This document shows, one piece after another, positions 8,901 to 17,972 of a stretch of 57,586 nucleotides of DNA. Position 1 is the first letter of the stretch. Each line of letters begins with the position of its first letter. The stretch lies in assembly GCF_000718515.1 (NCBI RefSeq), contig NZ_JNZS01000038.1, positions 1-57,586 on the forward strand, given 5' to 3'. Below the pieces are notes generated by a model. That model did not search any database, was not told the origin of the DNA, and saw only the letters and a list, made by a program, of their open reading frames with translations. The stretch is from Micromonospora parva. Lineage in GTDB: Bacteria; Actinomycetota; Actinomycetes; Mycobacteriales; Micromonosporaceae. The position numbers and the translations under genes are program-made.

Positions 8901-11900
8901 CGGAACCGGTCTCCACTGTCAGTCGACCGGACGCGTCGTAGGTCCGCGTGCGGCTCACCCCACCCGGGGCGCTGAGCCGCACGGCGTTGCCGTCGGCGTC
9001 GTACGCGACGGTCCAGGTCCGGTCCGCGGCGTTCGGGTGACTCGCCGTGGACGGCTCGATCGCCGACTCCGGCAGGCCCAACGTGTTGTAGGTGTAGATG
9101 GTGGAGTTGTTGCGGCCGTCGGTGTAGCGGGTCCGGTTGCCGGCGGCGTCGTACCCGAAGGTGGTGGTGATCGGGTCCGCGTCGGTCGGCTCGACCTGCG
9201 TGACGAGCTGGTCCGCGGCGTCGTACTCGTAGGTGGTGACGGTGTTGTAGGGGTCCTTCGACGAGGTCATGTTTCCGGCCTCGTCGTAGCCGTAGCTCTG
9301 GGTGCGCAGGACCGTGCCGTCGGCCTTGAGGTTCATGGTGCTGGTCTGGTTGCCGAACTGGTCGTACCCGGTCCGGGTGGTGCGACCGAGGCCGTCGGAG
9401 ACGCGGACCTGGCGGCCGGCGAAGTCGTACCCGAAGATCGTGGCCTCGCCGGTCGGGGCGGTGCTGCGGGTGATCTCACCGGCTGCGTTGAAGGTGTTGA
9501 CAGTGGTCGCCCCGGTCGGGGACGACGACGAGGTCAGGTTGCCCGCGTCGTCGTAGGCGAGCTTGCTGACCAGGTTGCGGGTGGTCGGCCGCCGCTCCAC
9601 GACGGTCTGGGTCACCTGCCGGTCGAGATCGTCGTAGGTCGACTCGACCCGCGCGCCGGTCGGGCCGGTGACCGAGAGGACCTCACCGGTGCGGGTGTAG
9701 GTGTAACGGGTGAGCGCCCGGTCGTCGTTGGTCTTCGCCGGCTCGTCCCGGACGGTCAGCCGGTTGAGCTGGTCGTAGGTGTAGCTGGTGGTGCCTGCCG
9801 GGTCGGTCTCCTCCAGCACGTTGCCCACGGCGTCGTAGCGGCGCTTGTGTTCCGGGGTGACCGTCTGGGAGACCCCGGGAGCCTGGTACGTCGGGGCGAG
9901 GCTGCGCACCACCCGGCCGAGCTTGTCGTACTCGGAGGTGGAGACCCGTCCCAGCGGGTCCTTGACCGCGACCTGCTCGCCGAAGGTGTTGTAGCCGACC
10001 GAGCTGGTCGGGCTGGTGGGGACGGCCGGGTTCCCGTCGCTCTCGGCCAGGACGGTCGGGCCGCTCTGCCCGATCGGGCGGCCGAGTTCGTCGTAGCGGA
10101 AGGTGCTGGTGAACTTTGCCTTGTCGGCGCCGGAGACGTTGCCGCGCGGGTCGGTCACCGAAATGCGCAGACCACGCTTGTCGTACGTGTAGCTGGTCAC
10201 CCGGGTCTCGCTGCCGGCGGTGACCTTCTCGGTGAGCACGTTGCCGGAGTCGTCGTAGGTGTAGTCGACGACCTCGGAGGTGGCCGGCACCAACCAGCTC
10301 AGGTTCGACGGGTTACCGGTGCGGACGACCTGCTTGACGTTGCCGTTGAAGTCGTAGGTGAAGGATTCGGTGCGGCGCAGCCCGCTGGGGTCCTGGACGG
10401 TCTTCGCCACCTTGCCGGCCCTGTCCGGCGTGTGGTCGGTGATCTGGGTGCCGTTGGCGCCGACCTTGCGGGTCACGTTGCCGGCCCCGTCGTAGGTGTT
10501 CTCCTCCACGACGTAGTCCCGCTTGGAGCCGTCCGGGTTACGGAAGTCCTTGAGAGTGATCTTCTCCAGCAGGTCGTCGCGGTAGTACTTGTACTCCAGT
10601 CGCCGGCCCATGGCGTCGGTGTCGCTGGCCAACCGCCCGGCGAAGTCGTACGAGTAGGAGTGCAGGACGAGGTAGTCGCCGGTGCCGGTGCCGGGGGTAC
10701 CGGCCGGGTCGCTGCGCCAGTCCCGCAGCCGGACCTCGGCCACCTTGTTCTGGGCGGTGTACGCCCAGTCGTAGCGGTTGCCGTTGGCGTCGGTCATTGT
10801 CGTCTTGTTGCCGAACCGGTCGTAGCCGAAGCTGGTCTCGTTGCCCTCCGGGTCGACGACCCGGACCGGCCGGCCCTCGTCGTCGTACTCGGTGCTGGTG
10901 ACCCGCTCGGGGTCACCTCCGAGCAGGTCGGAGACGGTGACCTTGGTGGGGTTGCCGTCGGCGTCGTACTCGTTGACGGTTCGGCTCTGGTGCTGTTTGC
11001 CGGTGACCGTGTCGGTGGTGACCGGCCCGGTGACGGTGGCGACCCGTGAGTGTCCGTCGTAGGTGAAGGTGGTGGTGACGCCCGCGGGATAGGTGTCGGA
11101 GATGACCTTCTCGGTGATCCGTCGGCCGAGCGCGTCGTAGGTGTACTCGGTCACCAGCCCGGAGGGCTCGGTCACCTTGTGCAGGTCACCGTTGGCGTAG
11201 TACGCGTAGGCGGTGGGCTTGGTCTGGGCGTTGGTGATGCTCCTGGCCAGCATCCCGGGCGGGATGATGCCGTTGACGCCGACCTCGCCGCCGCTGGTGT
11301 AGGCGTGGGTGACCAGGCTGCCGTCCGGGTTGGTCTGGGTGAGCAGCTGTCCGCTGGGGTGGTACGTGAAGGAGGTCAGGAAGTTGTTGTCGGTCGGCCC
11401 CGTGGAGCGGCCGTCGCGCTGAGCCACCACCAGGTCGATCCGAGGGTCGAACTGGTCGGTGATGGTGGTCGAGTAGGTGTAGTAGTTCGTGAAGCACTGC
11501 GTGGGCGTACGGCAGCTCTTGCGGGTGGCGAGACGGCCCCTGCTGTCGTAGGTCATCTCGACCGTGTCGCCGTTCTCGTTGGTGACCATGCTCTGCTGGC
11601 CGTCCTCGTTGTAGGAGAACGAGCGGATGGCCATGCCGTCCAACGGGTGCCGCACGAAGATCGGCCCACCGGCGTCACCGGGGATCACCGTGCAGAAGGC
11701 GGGGTCGTTCGGGTCGGGCTGGGTGCAGACCTCGGTGGGCGGCGGGCTCGGCGTCGGGCTGGTCTGCCCGGGCCGGTCCTCCTCCCGCGTCTCCAGTCCC
11801 AGCGGGGTGCCGGAGCGCAGCAGACGACCGGCGAGCGCGTCGTACTCGTACAGGTAGGGGCGGTTGGCCGGATCGAGGACCTGGACGCTGCGCCGCAGGT

Positions 11901-14900
11901 CGGTGTCGCCGCCGTAGACAGTGGGCTGGCCCACCTTCCAGGTACCGCCGTTGTCGTCGGTGTACTCCTTGACCCGGTCGGTGGCCGTGTCGTACTCGAC
12001 CTCGGTGGCGACCCGGCCACTGGGCAGGGTGACCCGGGTCAGCTGCTGGGCGGCCGGCTTGGCGTACTGGAAGTGCGCCTTGGCGGTGTCCGGCCCGATC
12101 GGGTGGGAGTAGACGGCGACCTCGTCGATGGTGCCGGCGAAGTAACGCTGGGCGGTGCCGCCCCAGCCGGGCCACGAACCGGGCGTCGTCGCCGAGGCGA
12201 GGCCGACCTGGTTGAAGGTCAACAGCGAGTGCTCGATCGGCTGCCCGGTCTGCGCGGCCGGGGTGGGAACCTTGACCCCGTCGAGGTACATGGTCTGGGT
12301 GTTGGCCATCGCGGAGAGCACCACGTGGTGCCACTGGTTGTCGTTGACGACCTTGGTCGAGGTGAACGGCGCGATCGTGCCGTTGGCGAACTGGCCGCGC
12401 AGGAGACCGTCGCTGCCGGTGTAGAGCAGCGGGACGCCGCTGGTGGCGGCGGTGCCGACGGCCTTGTCCTGGTAGCCGATGAGCGGCCCGCCGGTCTGGG
12501 TCAGGCCGATCTTGAACCACAGCTCGACGGAGACGTCGCGGCTCTTCTTGATCAGGCCCTTGGGCAGCTCCAGGTATGCGGAGGTGCCGTTGAAGCCGGC
12601 GGCGGTGCCGGTGGTGCCCTCCAGCACGCCGGGCTGGCCCAGCGTGACGTTGTTGCGGTACGTGCCGGCGTCCTTGCCCAGGTTGATCGCCACGTCGCTG
12701 GCCGCGCCGGTGCCCTCGGCCTCACCGAGGTGGTAGTACGAGTCGGGTTTGGCGTCGAGAACGGCGGTGCGGTAGTGCGACCCGGGCGCGTAGGTGTAGT
12801 TGGTGCAGGCGGATTCCGGGCCGCAGACCTTGGTCAGCAGGTCACCCGTGTAGGTGTAGTTCCAGGTCAGCGCCGCGCCGTTGACCGCGTCGGTGCTGAC
12901 CGTGGCGATGCGGTTGCCGTTCCAGGTGAAGCGCAGCGACCGGCCGGCGGTGTTGCTCTGGCTGTTGGCGACCTGCGCCTTGGCGAGCTTGCCGGTCATC
13001 GGGTCGGGGATCAGATTCACCGAACGTCCGGAGACGTCGGTGATCTTCTGGAGCTTGTTGAGCAGGGAGAACTGGTAGATGCTGCCGGAGCGGTCGACCA
13101 GCTTCCAGTTGCTGCTGTCGACGGTGAGCTTCGCGACCCGGCCCGGCGGCGGGGCGTACGTGCCGTCGGGGTTCTTGCCGAACCGCACCTCCTGGCCGTC
13201 CGGGTAGCGGACCACCACGTTGCCGGTGCCGTCGTTGTCGGGGACCAGCGTCATGTCGTACCGGCTGGACCACCCTGCGCCGAAGACACCTGTCGTGCGG
13301 GGGTCGAGGCTGTTGTAGGTGCGGACCAGGTTCAGCTCCGGCCCGACCGTCACCACGGTGGCGTCCACCGCCGAGGTGGCGAAGTTTCCGGTCTGCGCGT
13401 CGAACTCGCGACCCTGCTCGGCGTTGGGTGAGGTGGCGATCCGGGACAGCAGGTCCGGTTGCGGCACCGAGCTGAACATCGTCGAGTACGGGGAGGTGAC
13501 CTCGCTGGCGCTGTCCTTGACGTACGACCGCCACAGGTAGCTCTTGCCCCAGACCATCCGGCCGGCAGGCACCACCCAGGACTGCCTCGCCTGGTAGCCG
13601 GAGTTGGTGCAGTTGGTGGCCGCGCCGGCGTCGGTGCGGTCGCAGATCTCGAACTTGAACGACAGGGTGGCGCCGGGTGCGGCGTCGGTGTCCACGGCCC
13701 GGGCCCAGAGCAACGGGGTGAGCGTGGGCGCCTGGTAGCCGTTCTCCGGGTACAGCTCCTGCACCACCGGCGGCACGTCGAACACCTGGAGCACGATCCG
13801 ACCGGGTGGCACCTGGTGGTCGGTGAAGACCGCTCCGCCGGTACGCACCATGGTGAAGTCGAGGAAGTAGGAGCCGGGCTCCAACCGCTTGACCGTCGCG
13901 TCGAGGGTGACCTTCGCGCCACGGGCCAGGGTGGTGGGCAGGTTGGCGGCCCGCTGCTGGGTCACTGCGGCACCGGTCTGCGCGTTGTAGACCCGGTAGG
14001 CGAGGTAGTAGTTGGCCGGCGTCCACGCCTCGGCGCCGAGGTTGGTGACTGTCACCTTCACCTTGCCGTCCTGGTTTCGCAGGACGGGCGGCTCCGGGGT
14101 GGGCTTCGGGATCGCGTACCCGGCGTTGTACGGGCTGTGCGTGACGTAGAGCGCCGGCGGGTTGGCAGTGCCGGTGCCGGCGAACTTCTTCCACGCCGAC
14201 GTGTCGGTGGTGGACGCCCGCAGCGAGAGACCGTTGTTGGCCTGCTGGCCGTTGGCCCACCGCTGCACCAGGTTACGGCCACCGGCGCCGAGGTCGAACA
14301 TCTCCCCGGCCGCCGGACAGGCGGACCTGGACTGGCCGAGAGCGACGTACCCGTGGGCGAACGAGCGGCTGACCAGCGCGCCACCCACCGACGGACCCGG
14401 GTACGAGTAGCCGGTGCCGGCCGACCACGACCCGGTGACCGGGTGGACGGTGACCGCGCGTGCCTTGCAGGAGGCCGCGTCGAAGTTGACAGCGGAGAGC
14501 GCGGCGCCGTGGATGGTGTGGTTCTGCAGCCGGCTCACGAGGTTGCCGAACTTGAGGTAGGCCGCGGCGTTGAAATCGCCGCCGCAGTTGCCCCCGGGGC
14601 ACGCCGTGGAGGGGAAGCGCCCGACGAGCAACTCGTTGGTGCCGGAGGTGGAGCTACCCCCGTGCACGGACATGCTGCTGTCGGAGTTGAGCGCGTCCAC
14701 CGGCGGGCCGACAGTCGGGTCGACCTCGACCGGGTACCGCCGGGCGGGGTCAGCCAGCCAGGCCCGGTCGGGGGTTACCTTCAGCGCGGTGTGCCCACCC
14801 GTGGTGATCAGCTCGTAGGCGACCTTGGTCGAGGTGGCGGGACCAGCCGTGCCCGAGCCGGCGTCCACCATGTAACCCGGCGGGATGACCCCGCGCTGGT

Positions 14901-15822
14901 GCCCGGCCCGGTCGGTCAGGACGATCTGGCCGTCGACCAGTTTCGCGGTGAGGTTGCGCAGGTTCAGCGGGAACACGTACGAGGTGGGCGCCTTGGCCGA
15001 GTGCAGGACCAGGGTTTCCTTCACGCCACCGGCTCGCGGCTCCAGGCGCAGGTCGACCTCGGGGCGTACGCCGGGGTAGGTGACGGCGGTGCCGTTCATC
15101 CGTCCCGGTGCGTTGGTCGCCTCGGCCAGGCCGAAGCCGAACTCGGTGTCACCGTCGAAGCTCAGCCGGGCCAGTTGACTCGCCGCGCCGTTCCCGGCGA
15201 GGTGCAGTCCGACCGAGTCGGCAGTGGTCTGCCACCCGTCGGCGGCGGGCACCAGAGTGTGGTCGATGGCCGCCCAGCTGCCGTCGGGCTTGCGGTAGTT
15301 GATCGGGGCGGAGGAGAACTCGGTCGTCTGGGTGCCGTCGGCGTTGTCGAAGACGCGTTGGTCGACAGCGCGCTCGGCCGGTCGTTCCCGGCTGGTTCGC
15401 TTGTCGAAGCCGCGGGTGTCGTCGACGGGTGCGGTGGCCACCGACGCCTTGTTACGCCCGGGGGCCGGCTTGTCGGCGAGTTTGTGCGGCGGGTACTGCC
15501 CGCGCAGCGACTTCGGAAGGTCGCGGTTGGGTCGTCCGGACGTCACGTGCGCCTTGCCCGCCGCCGAACCCCAGGCCTGGCTTGGCTTCGCGCCGCCACC
15601 CCGACCGGTGGAGGCGACACCGTCACGGTCCCGGCTACCGCCCGCCGGCAACGCGGTCACCCCGCTGCCACCCAGGTTGAGCATCAGCACACCGGCGAGG
15701 GCCGCGGCCAGGAGGGATCGAGTGGTGCCGGAGCCGAACACCGAGCGGTGCCGGAGGAGCCGACCACGCAGATCGGTCAGCCGACCGCGCGGGTCGGGCA
15801 GATGCCGAGTGCTGAAGGACAT
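5920..15822 (-). CDS. Giant secreted RHS/YD-repeat polymorphic toxin with HINT domain
   Basis: 3300 residues, starting at ATG 15822 with AGGGGTGA six bases upstream. Visible order: a signal peptide (about 1-60), a DNRLRE-like beta domain (about 375-565), a CARDB-like segment, a DUF6531-type RHS start (about 790-890), a LamG/concanavalin-like domain (about 1020-1255), very many YD repeats (to about 2600), and the RHS-associated core ending DPDGHWP (about 2720). A Lys/Ala-rich helical region, a Gly/Ala-rich hydrophobic stretch (about 2920-3018) and a HINT self-cleaving domain (about 3035-3184, SFTGETRV to ILVHNCG) follow. The last 115 residues are a toxin tip I cannot assign. By family knowledge, the YD shell encapsulates the C-terminal toxin, and HINT or core autoproteolysis frees it. 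The tip has lower G+C than the shell, a sign of module exchange. The target is unknown. Confidence 0.9.
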   Translation of the reverse strand: MSFSTRHLPDPRGRLTDLRGRLLRHRSVFGSGTTRSLLAAALAGVLMLNLGGSGVTALPAGGSRDRDGVASTGRGGGAKPSQAWGSAAGKAHVTSGRPNRDLPKSLRGQYPPHKLADKPAPGRNKASVATAPVDDTRGFDKRTSRERPAERAVDQRVFDNADGTQTTEFSSAPINYRKPDGSWAAIDHTLVPAADGWQTTADSVGLHLAGNGAASQLARLSFDGDTEFGFGLAEATNAPGRMNGTAVTYPGVRPEVDLRLEPRAGGVKETLVLHSAKAPTSYVFPLNLRNLTAKLVDGQIVLTDRAGHQRGVIPPGYMVDAGSGTAGPATSTKVAYELITTGGHTALKVTPDRAWLADPARRYPVEVDPTVGPPVDALNSDSSMSVHGGSSTSGTNELLVGRFPSTACPGGNCGGDFNAAAYLKFGNLVSRLQNHTIHGAALSAVNFDAASCKARAVTVHPVTGSWSAGTGYSYPGPSVGGALVSRSFAHGYVALGQSRSACPAAGEMFDLGAGGRNLVQRWANGQQANNGLSLRASTTDTSAWKKFAGTGTANPPALYVTHSPYNAGYAIPKPTPEPPVLRNQDGKVKVTVTNLGAEAWTPANYYLAYRVYNAQTGAAVTQQRAANLPTTLARGAKVTLDATVKRLEPGSYFLDFTMVRTGGAVFTDHQVPPGRIVLQVFDVPPVVQELYPENGYQAPTLTPLLWARAVDTDAAPGATLSFKFEICDRTDAGAATNCTNSGYQARQSWVVPAGRMVWGKSYLWRSYVKDSASEVTSPYSTMFSSVPQPDLLSRIATSPNAEQGREFDAQTGNFATSAVDATVVTVGPELNLVRTYNSLDPRTTGVFGAGWSSRYDMTLVPDNDGTGNVVVRYPDGQEVRFGKNPDGTYAPPPGRVAKLTVDSSNWKLVDRSGSIYQFSLLNKLQKITDVSGRSVNLIPDPMTGKLAKAQVANSQSNTAGRSLRFTWNGNRIATVSTDAVNGAALTWNYTYTGDLLTKVCGPESACTNYTYAPGSHYRTAVLDAKPDSYYHLGEAEGTGAASDVAINLGKDAGTYRNNVTLGQPGVLEGTTGTAAGFNGTSAYLELPKGLIKKSRDVSVELWFKIGLTQTGGPLIGYQDKAVGTAATSGVPLLYTGSDGLLRGQFANGTIAPFTSTKVVNDNQWHHVVLSAMANTQTMYLDGVKVPTPAAQTGQPIEHSLLTFNQVGLASATTPGSWPGWGGTAQRYFAGTIDEVAVYSHPIGPDTAKAHFQYAKPAAQQLTRVTLPSGRVATEVEYDTATDRVKEYTDDNGGTWKVGQPTVYGGDTDLRRSVQVLDPANRPYLYEYDALAGRLLRSGTPLGLETREEDRPGQTSPTPSPPPTEVCTQPDPNDPAFCTVIPGDAGGPIFVRHPLDGMAIRSFSYNEDGQQSMVTNENGDTVEMTYDSRGRLATRKSCRTPTQCFTNYYTYSTTITDQFDPRIDLVVAQRDGRSTGPTDNNFLTSFTYHPSGQLLTQTNPDGSLVTHAYTSGGEVGVNGIIPPGMLARSITNAQTKPTAYAYYANGDLHKVTEPSGLVTEYTYDALGRRITEKVISDTYPAGVTTTFTYDGHSRVATVTGPVTTDTVTGKQHQSRTVNEYDADGNPTKVTVSDLLGGDPERVTSTEYDDEGRPVRVVDPEGNETSFGYDRFGNKTTMTDANGNRYDWAYTAQNKVAEVRLRDWRSDPAGTPGTGTGDYLVLHSYSYDFAGRLASDTDAMGRRLEYKYYRDDLLEKITLKDFRNPDGSKRDYVVEENTYDGAGNVTRKVGANGTQITDHTPDRAGKVAKTVQDPSGLRRTESFTYDFNGNVKQVVRTGNPSNLSWLVPATSEVVDYTYDDSGNVLTEKVTAGSETRVTSYTYDKRGLRISVTDPRGNVSGADKAKFTSTFRYDELGRPIGQSGPTVLAESDGNPAVPTSPTSSVGYNTFGEQVAVKDPLGRVSTSEYDKLGRVVRSLAPTYQAPGVSQTVTPEHKRRYDAVGNVLEETDPAGTTSYTYDQLNRLTVRDEPAKTNDDRALTRYTYTRTGEVLSVTGPTGARVESTYDDLDRQVTQTVVERRPTTRNLVSKLAYDDAGNLTSSSSPTGATTVNTFNAAGEITRSTAPTGEATIFGYDFAGRQVRVSDGLGRTTRTGYDQFGNQTSTMNLKADGTVLRTQSYGYDEAGNMTSSKDPYNTVTTYEYDAADQLVTQVEPTDADPITTTFGYDAAGNRTRYTDGRNNSTIYTYNTLGLPESAIEPSTASHPNAADRTWTVAYDADGNAVRLSAPGGVSRTRTYDASGRLTVETGSGGDTPTATRTLDYDQGGRLTSVNAPGGSNTYDWNDRGGLLSTAGTSGTASFDYNDDGQLTTRTDLTGTATFGYLKGRLDTLTDGITGQQQKLDYDAAGDVKTVDYGAGRVRTFGYDDYGRIESDVLRNGGGQTVASVTYGFDLNGHLTSKNTTGTAGAGNNTYDYDKAGRLISWTSPAGTVTYAWDASGNRIRAGSKTATFDERNRLLSDGDYTYAYTPRGTLRTRTSSGLAEQYSFDAFDRLTAAQGQTYSYDGLDRLTSRTGNSFIYAGLGDEVVHDGVEYYGRGPNDELLATAQGADKRLSLTDAHGDVVAAINPADTQLSTLNDSTAYDPFGKKVTSVGSTGRLGFQGDWTDPDTGQVDMGARWYQPGTGTFTSRDSVNYTTGDSILANRYTYGAGAPLDFDDPDGHWPRWVKRAASAVANVTSNVVKTAYNVGASIYNGARSLVSYTVNLAVSGLKAVGRVISSTAKWLGEKTMNAVRYVGKQIQSGAKQLARAADWAKQQKQLVAQRIYQAKVAVTAAAKSAIKNAVKFTKLPVIQALTKPIIALGKVVSTGFKVAASVVAVTTMAIKDPQKYSQNLWLEAAQRLTPLVEGAEKIWDKATQFVDEHAAEIAGFAVGAVVGLGCGAAIGWTGVGAVACGALAGAVGSAVTGYMDGKRGSDLAGATAMGGLTGALGGALGSIGGQALGAGIRGLSGGLRSAGSKALNAGVGEARSIGRGLLGKCASNSFTGETRVLMADGNSKRIDQVRVGEKVLATDPTTGRTEERAVTALILGAGTKDLVEVTVDTDGKKGDRTEKLTATASHPFWVAVQNRWVEAKDLASGYVFETADHRPASVVATRKWTDQRQVYNLTVDVIHTYYVVAADASILVHNCGEDFIESAAGDRLYGPFHRLWSPTQGDEVAAQMVDSGELWGRVARISFQDRPMVQAYRGALPDGKRGVEFYTPVQPLSPRNSPPGEARWPVGLPGVRHEDVYAKIKIIVTRNTQG

Positions 15823-16280
15823 GGTTGGTCACCCCTGGATCGAGGACGGGCGGAGCGGCAGAGACAGGCACGCACGGACCGCGAGACCGGCGAAGGCCCC
15901 ACACAGTCGGACGGGTGATCGCCGTACCTCTCTACGGGCACGGCGGCGCGCATCGACCCATCGGTCGACGAGAATTTCAGGAGATAGGAAGAGGCAATCC
16001 GGGCGGACCGAATTCACGCCGGAGCGGATCGCCCAACACAATCAATAACGACTCGGCACGGCACAATGCCGCCAGGTCAACGGTCACAGCTTCACACCCC
16101 CGTGTGCTGTTACTCATCGATATGCCGCTGTAGGTTGCAGCACCGCCCATCGGCTGTCAAGGCACGGCCACAGAAAGCTCGCTGATCAGCACTGCGACCA
16201 GGGATGATTACTTTCCGCTAAGCGGCAGGTCATTTGATGGCTTAAGTCCGTTTGCCGCCCACGCCGTCCGGCTCGTTGGC

Positions 16281-16295
16281 CGTCCATCATGGACG
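16281..16295. promoter_or_regulatory. Perfect 15-bp palindrome, candidate operator
   Basis: CGTCCAT-C-ATGGACG is a 7+1+7 perfect dyad in the divergent spacer, too tight to be a good RNA hairpin and therefore more like a protein-binding site. No matching regulator is adjacent. Confidence 0.4.
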
Positions 16296-16433
16296 CCGCC
16301 GGACTCCACCATCGAACGACGCTTCCGTCCGCCGGCCACGCCTGACAGGAGATCCACGGTCACTGACGACGAGCCTGTCATGGCGGGTGAATCCACCCGT
16401 CAACCAGCCGGCAATCACGGCCACAAAATCCAT

Positions 16434-16449
16434 CACAGTCAATACTGTG
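16434..16449. promoter_or_regulatory. CACAGT-N4-ACTGTG dyad, candidate operator
   Basis: A perfect 6+4+6 inverted repeat in the lower-G+C part of the divergent spacer, about 240 nt upstream of the GRDP-like start. The regulator is unknown. Confidence 0.4.
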
Positions 16450-16687
16450 CTTTCGGTTGAGGATTACGTGAACGTGTCGTATTTGTCCAGGCAATCCGCA
16501 ATAGGGACGCCTTCTCGGCGTCGACGCTTGCGTTGACCGGCGCGGCCTCAATCCGCTGGGCAACCGGGGCGGGGCCTTCGACAGCAGCGTCGGTTTGCCT
16601 ACTGCCCCTACCCTGAAGGAGCCGCGGCGCCACTTCGGCAAGTCGGGGCCCTAGCGCCTGCACCCCCGGGCGGATGGAAGTAACCGC

Positions 16688-17365
16688 ATGATCTGGACGA
16701 AGTTCAGCAGCGACCGCAACCCTCGCCGACTCCGCGCCGTGTCCGATCTGCGGTTTCCCGCCAGCGGGCGTCAGCATCTACGAAACCGGCATCCCCAGCT
16801 CAGCGACGAAGACATCGCTCTCGTCGAAACCGCGACCCGGCAGTGGTTCCGGATCATCGCCCGCCAGCCGGGCGCGAAGCTGTCGATGCCGTCGGTGGTG
16901 GTGGACGATCTGTGGCAGCAGCTGACCCTGCATGCGCAGGACTACGCCACGTTCTGCGACACCGCGTTCGGGCGCCCCCCGCAGCACCGGCCAGGGTCGG
17001 CGACAAGCGACGACACGACCGACGACAGTCGCCGTTCCCTTCTGCTCTCCACGCTCAAGCACGGCCGCCGGGACGAGGGGGGCGGCTCGGACAGCCTTCC
17101 GCTGTTGTTCCGGGTGGACCAAGAACTGCACATCCACAATGGCAACCGTTACCTCGCGGACTGCGGAGGCCGTGGCGAGTGTTTCCCGGTTTCCGACCGG
17201 GTCTGCCTGCAACACCTCGCAGGGCCGGGCAAGCGGCCCAAACCACCCGGCATTCGTGGCGATTTGCCCTTCAACGACGGCCGTCACGGCTACGCCGGCG
17301 GTGCGGGCGGCAGCGGTGGCGGCGAGTTCAGCGGAGACGGCGATGGCGGTGGGGGCAGCAACTGA
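16688..17365 (+). CDS. Glycine-rich domain-containing protein-like (GRDP/DUF1399-related)
   Basis: 225 residues, ATG with a GGAAG-like site upstream. The central motif is VVVDDLWQQLTLHAQDYATFC (about residues 70-91), the hallmark of the plant and bacterial GRDP-like family, whose usual form is vDxxWHxHxLxxxxYxxFC. Here the usual His after Trp is replaced by Gln. A cysteine pair lies near CGGRGECFP (about residues 158-167). The C-terminal 30 residues are a Gly/Ser/Asp tail. There is no signal peptide or membrane segment. It is transcribed away from the RHS toxin gene and converges on a 2H phosphoesterase gene. The biochemical role of the family is not established. Confidence 0.7.
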   Translation: MIWTKFSSDRNPRRLRAVSDLRFPASGRQHLRNRHPQLSDEDIALVETATRQWFRIIARQPGAKLSMPSVVVDDLWQQLTLHAQDYATFCDTAFGRPPQHRPGSATSDDTTDDSRRSLLLSTLKHGRRDEGGGSDSLPLLFRVDQELHIHNGNRYLADCGGRGECFPVSDRVCLQHLAGPGKRPKPPGIRGDLPFNDGRHGYAGGAGGSGGGEFSGDGDGGGGSN

Positions 17366-17393
17366 GGCCCGCCCGGACGGTACGGCGCTTGCG

Positions 17394-17912
17394 TCAGCGG
17401 AGCCGGGTCAGCGCTGTCACCGACCGGTCCGTGCCGTCGTAGCTGCGGGCGGCGGCGAAGGCGCCCGTCGGACGCTGTCCACCGGCGACGGCGCGGGCCA
17501 GCCGCAGGTCCGCGTTGCGGAACCGCAGGGCCAGGCTCAGGTGCGGCACCCACGCGCCGGGAGCGTGCCACGGACGCTGCCCCTCAGCCTCGGCGAGAAC
17601 ATCCCAGACGGCGGCGTGCAGCGCGGTCAGCGCCGGGTTGGGTTGGACCAGCCAGACCAGTGGGGCGCTGCCGTCGAGAACGACCACCCGGTCGAGGGTC
17701 ACCGGCACCGGCAGCGTGGCGTCGAACATCTCGGCCAAGCGGTGCTCGACCCCCGGCGGGAACTCGTCGACGGCGGCGAGGGTGAGGTGCGGCCGGTTGG
17801 TGGGGTGGACGTTGCGGTCCAGGCTGGGCAGCCCGGCGGCCGCCAGCCGGCCCCAGACCGCCCGGACCGCGACCTCCAGACCGGGTGAGCAGAGCAGTTC
17901 CACCGTACGCAC
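17394..17912 (-). CDS. 2H phosphoesterase / 2'-5' RNA ligase-like protein
   Basis: 172 residues starting at GTG 17912. The two signature motifs of the 2H superfamily are present in tandem: His42-Leu-Thr44 (RPHLTLAA) and His124-Leu-Ser126 (VPHLSLAL), the pair that acts on 2',3'-cyclic phosphates or 2'-5' linkages. The length matches LigT/ThpR-like single-domain members. The physiological substrate (tRNA ends, cyclic nucleotides, ADP-ribose cyclic phosphate) cannot be told. It converges on the GRDP-like gene with only 28 nt between stops. Confidence 0.85.
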   Translation of the reverse strand: MRTVELLCSPGLEVAVRAVWGRLAAAGLPSLDRNVHPTNRPHLTLAAVDEFPPGVEHRLAEMFDATLPVPVTLDRVVVLDGSAPLVWLVQPNPALTALHAAVWDVLAEAEGQRPWHAPGAWVPHLSLALRFRNADLRLARAVAGGQRPTGAFAAARSYDGTDRSVTALTRLR

Positions 17913-17972
17913 GCGCCCACGCTAGCCGCAGTGCCCAGGCCGCCCTCCCCGGATGGGCAGCGGGCCGCCGCG

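Larger units (their letters stand above)
15823..16687. other. Long gene-free divergent region between the RHS toxin and the GRDP-like gene
   Basis: About 865 bp with lower G+C than its surroundings and no credible gene. A 70-codon minus-strand frame ending at 15829 begins with TTG and has unbiased codons. Dyads are seen at 16215-16225 (CCGCT-A-AGCGG), 16281-16295 (CGTCCAT-C-ATGGACG) and 16434-16449 (CACAGT-N4-ACTGTG). The stretch should hold both divergent promoters. I looked for a c-di-AMP (ydaO-type) leader and did not find the conserved segments. Confidence 0.6.

Noticed and set aside
7936..13431. Two very long plus-strand open frames (about 1037 and 793 codons) opposite the RHS gene.
   Set aside because: They are antisense shadows caused by high third-position G+C. 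Their translations are Val/Gly/Arg-rich and low in complexity, while the minus strand shows clear domains throughout.
15829..16041. A 70-codon minus-strand frame ending 7 nt before the RHS start, possible leader peptide.
   Set aside because: It begins with TTG, lacks a ribosome site and has no recognisable features; it is more likely untranslated leader DNA.
15823..16200. A c-di-AMP (ydaO-type) riboswitch upstream of the secreted RHS gene.
   Set aside because: The conserved GCTAACC-like and GGGTGAATC segments were not found in a workable order on the minus strand.
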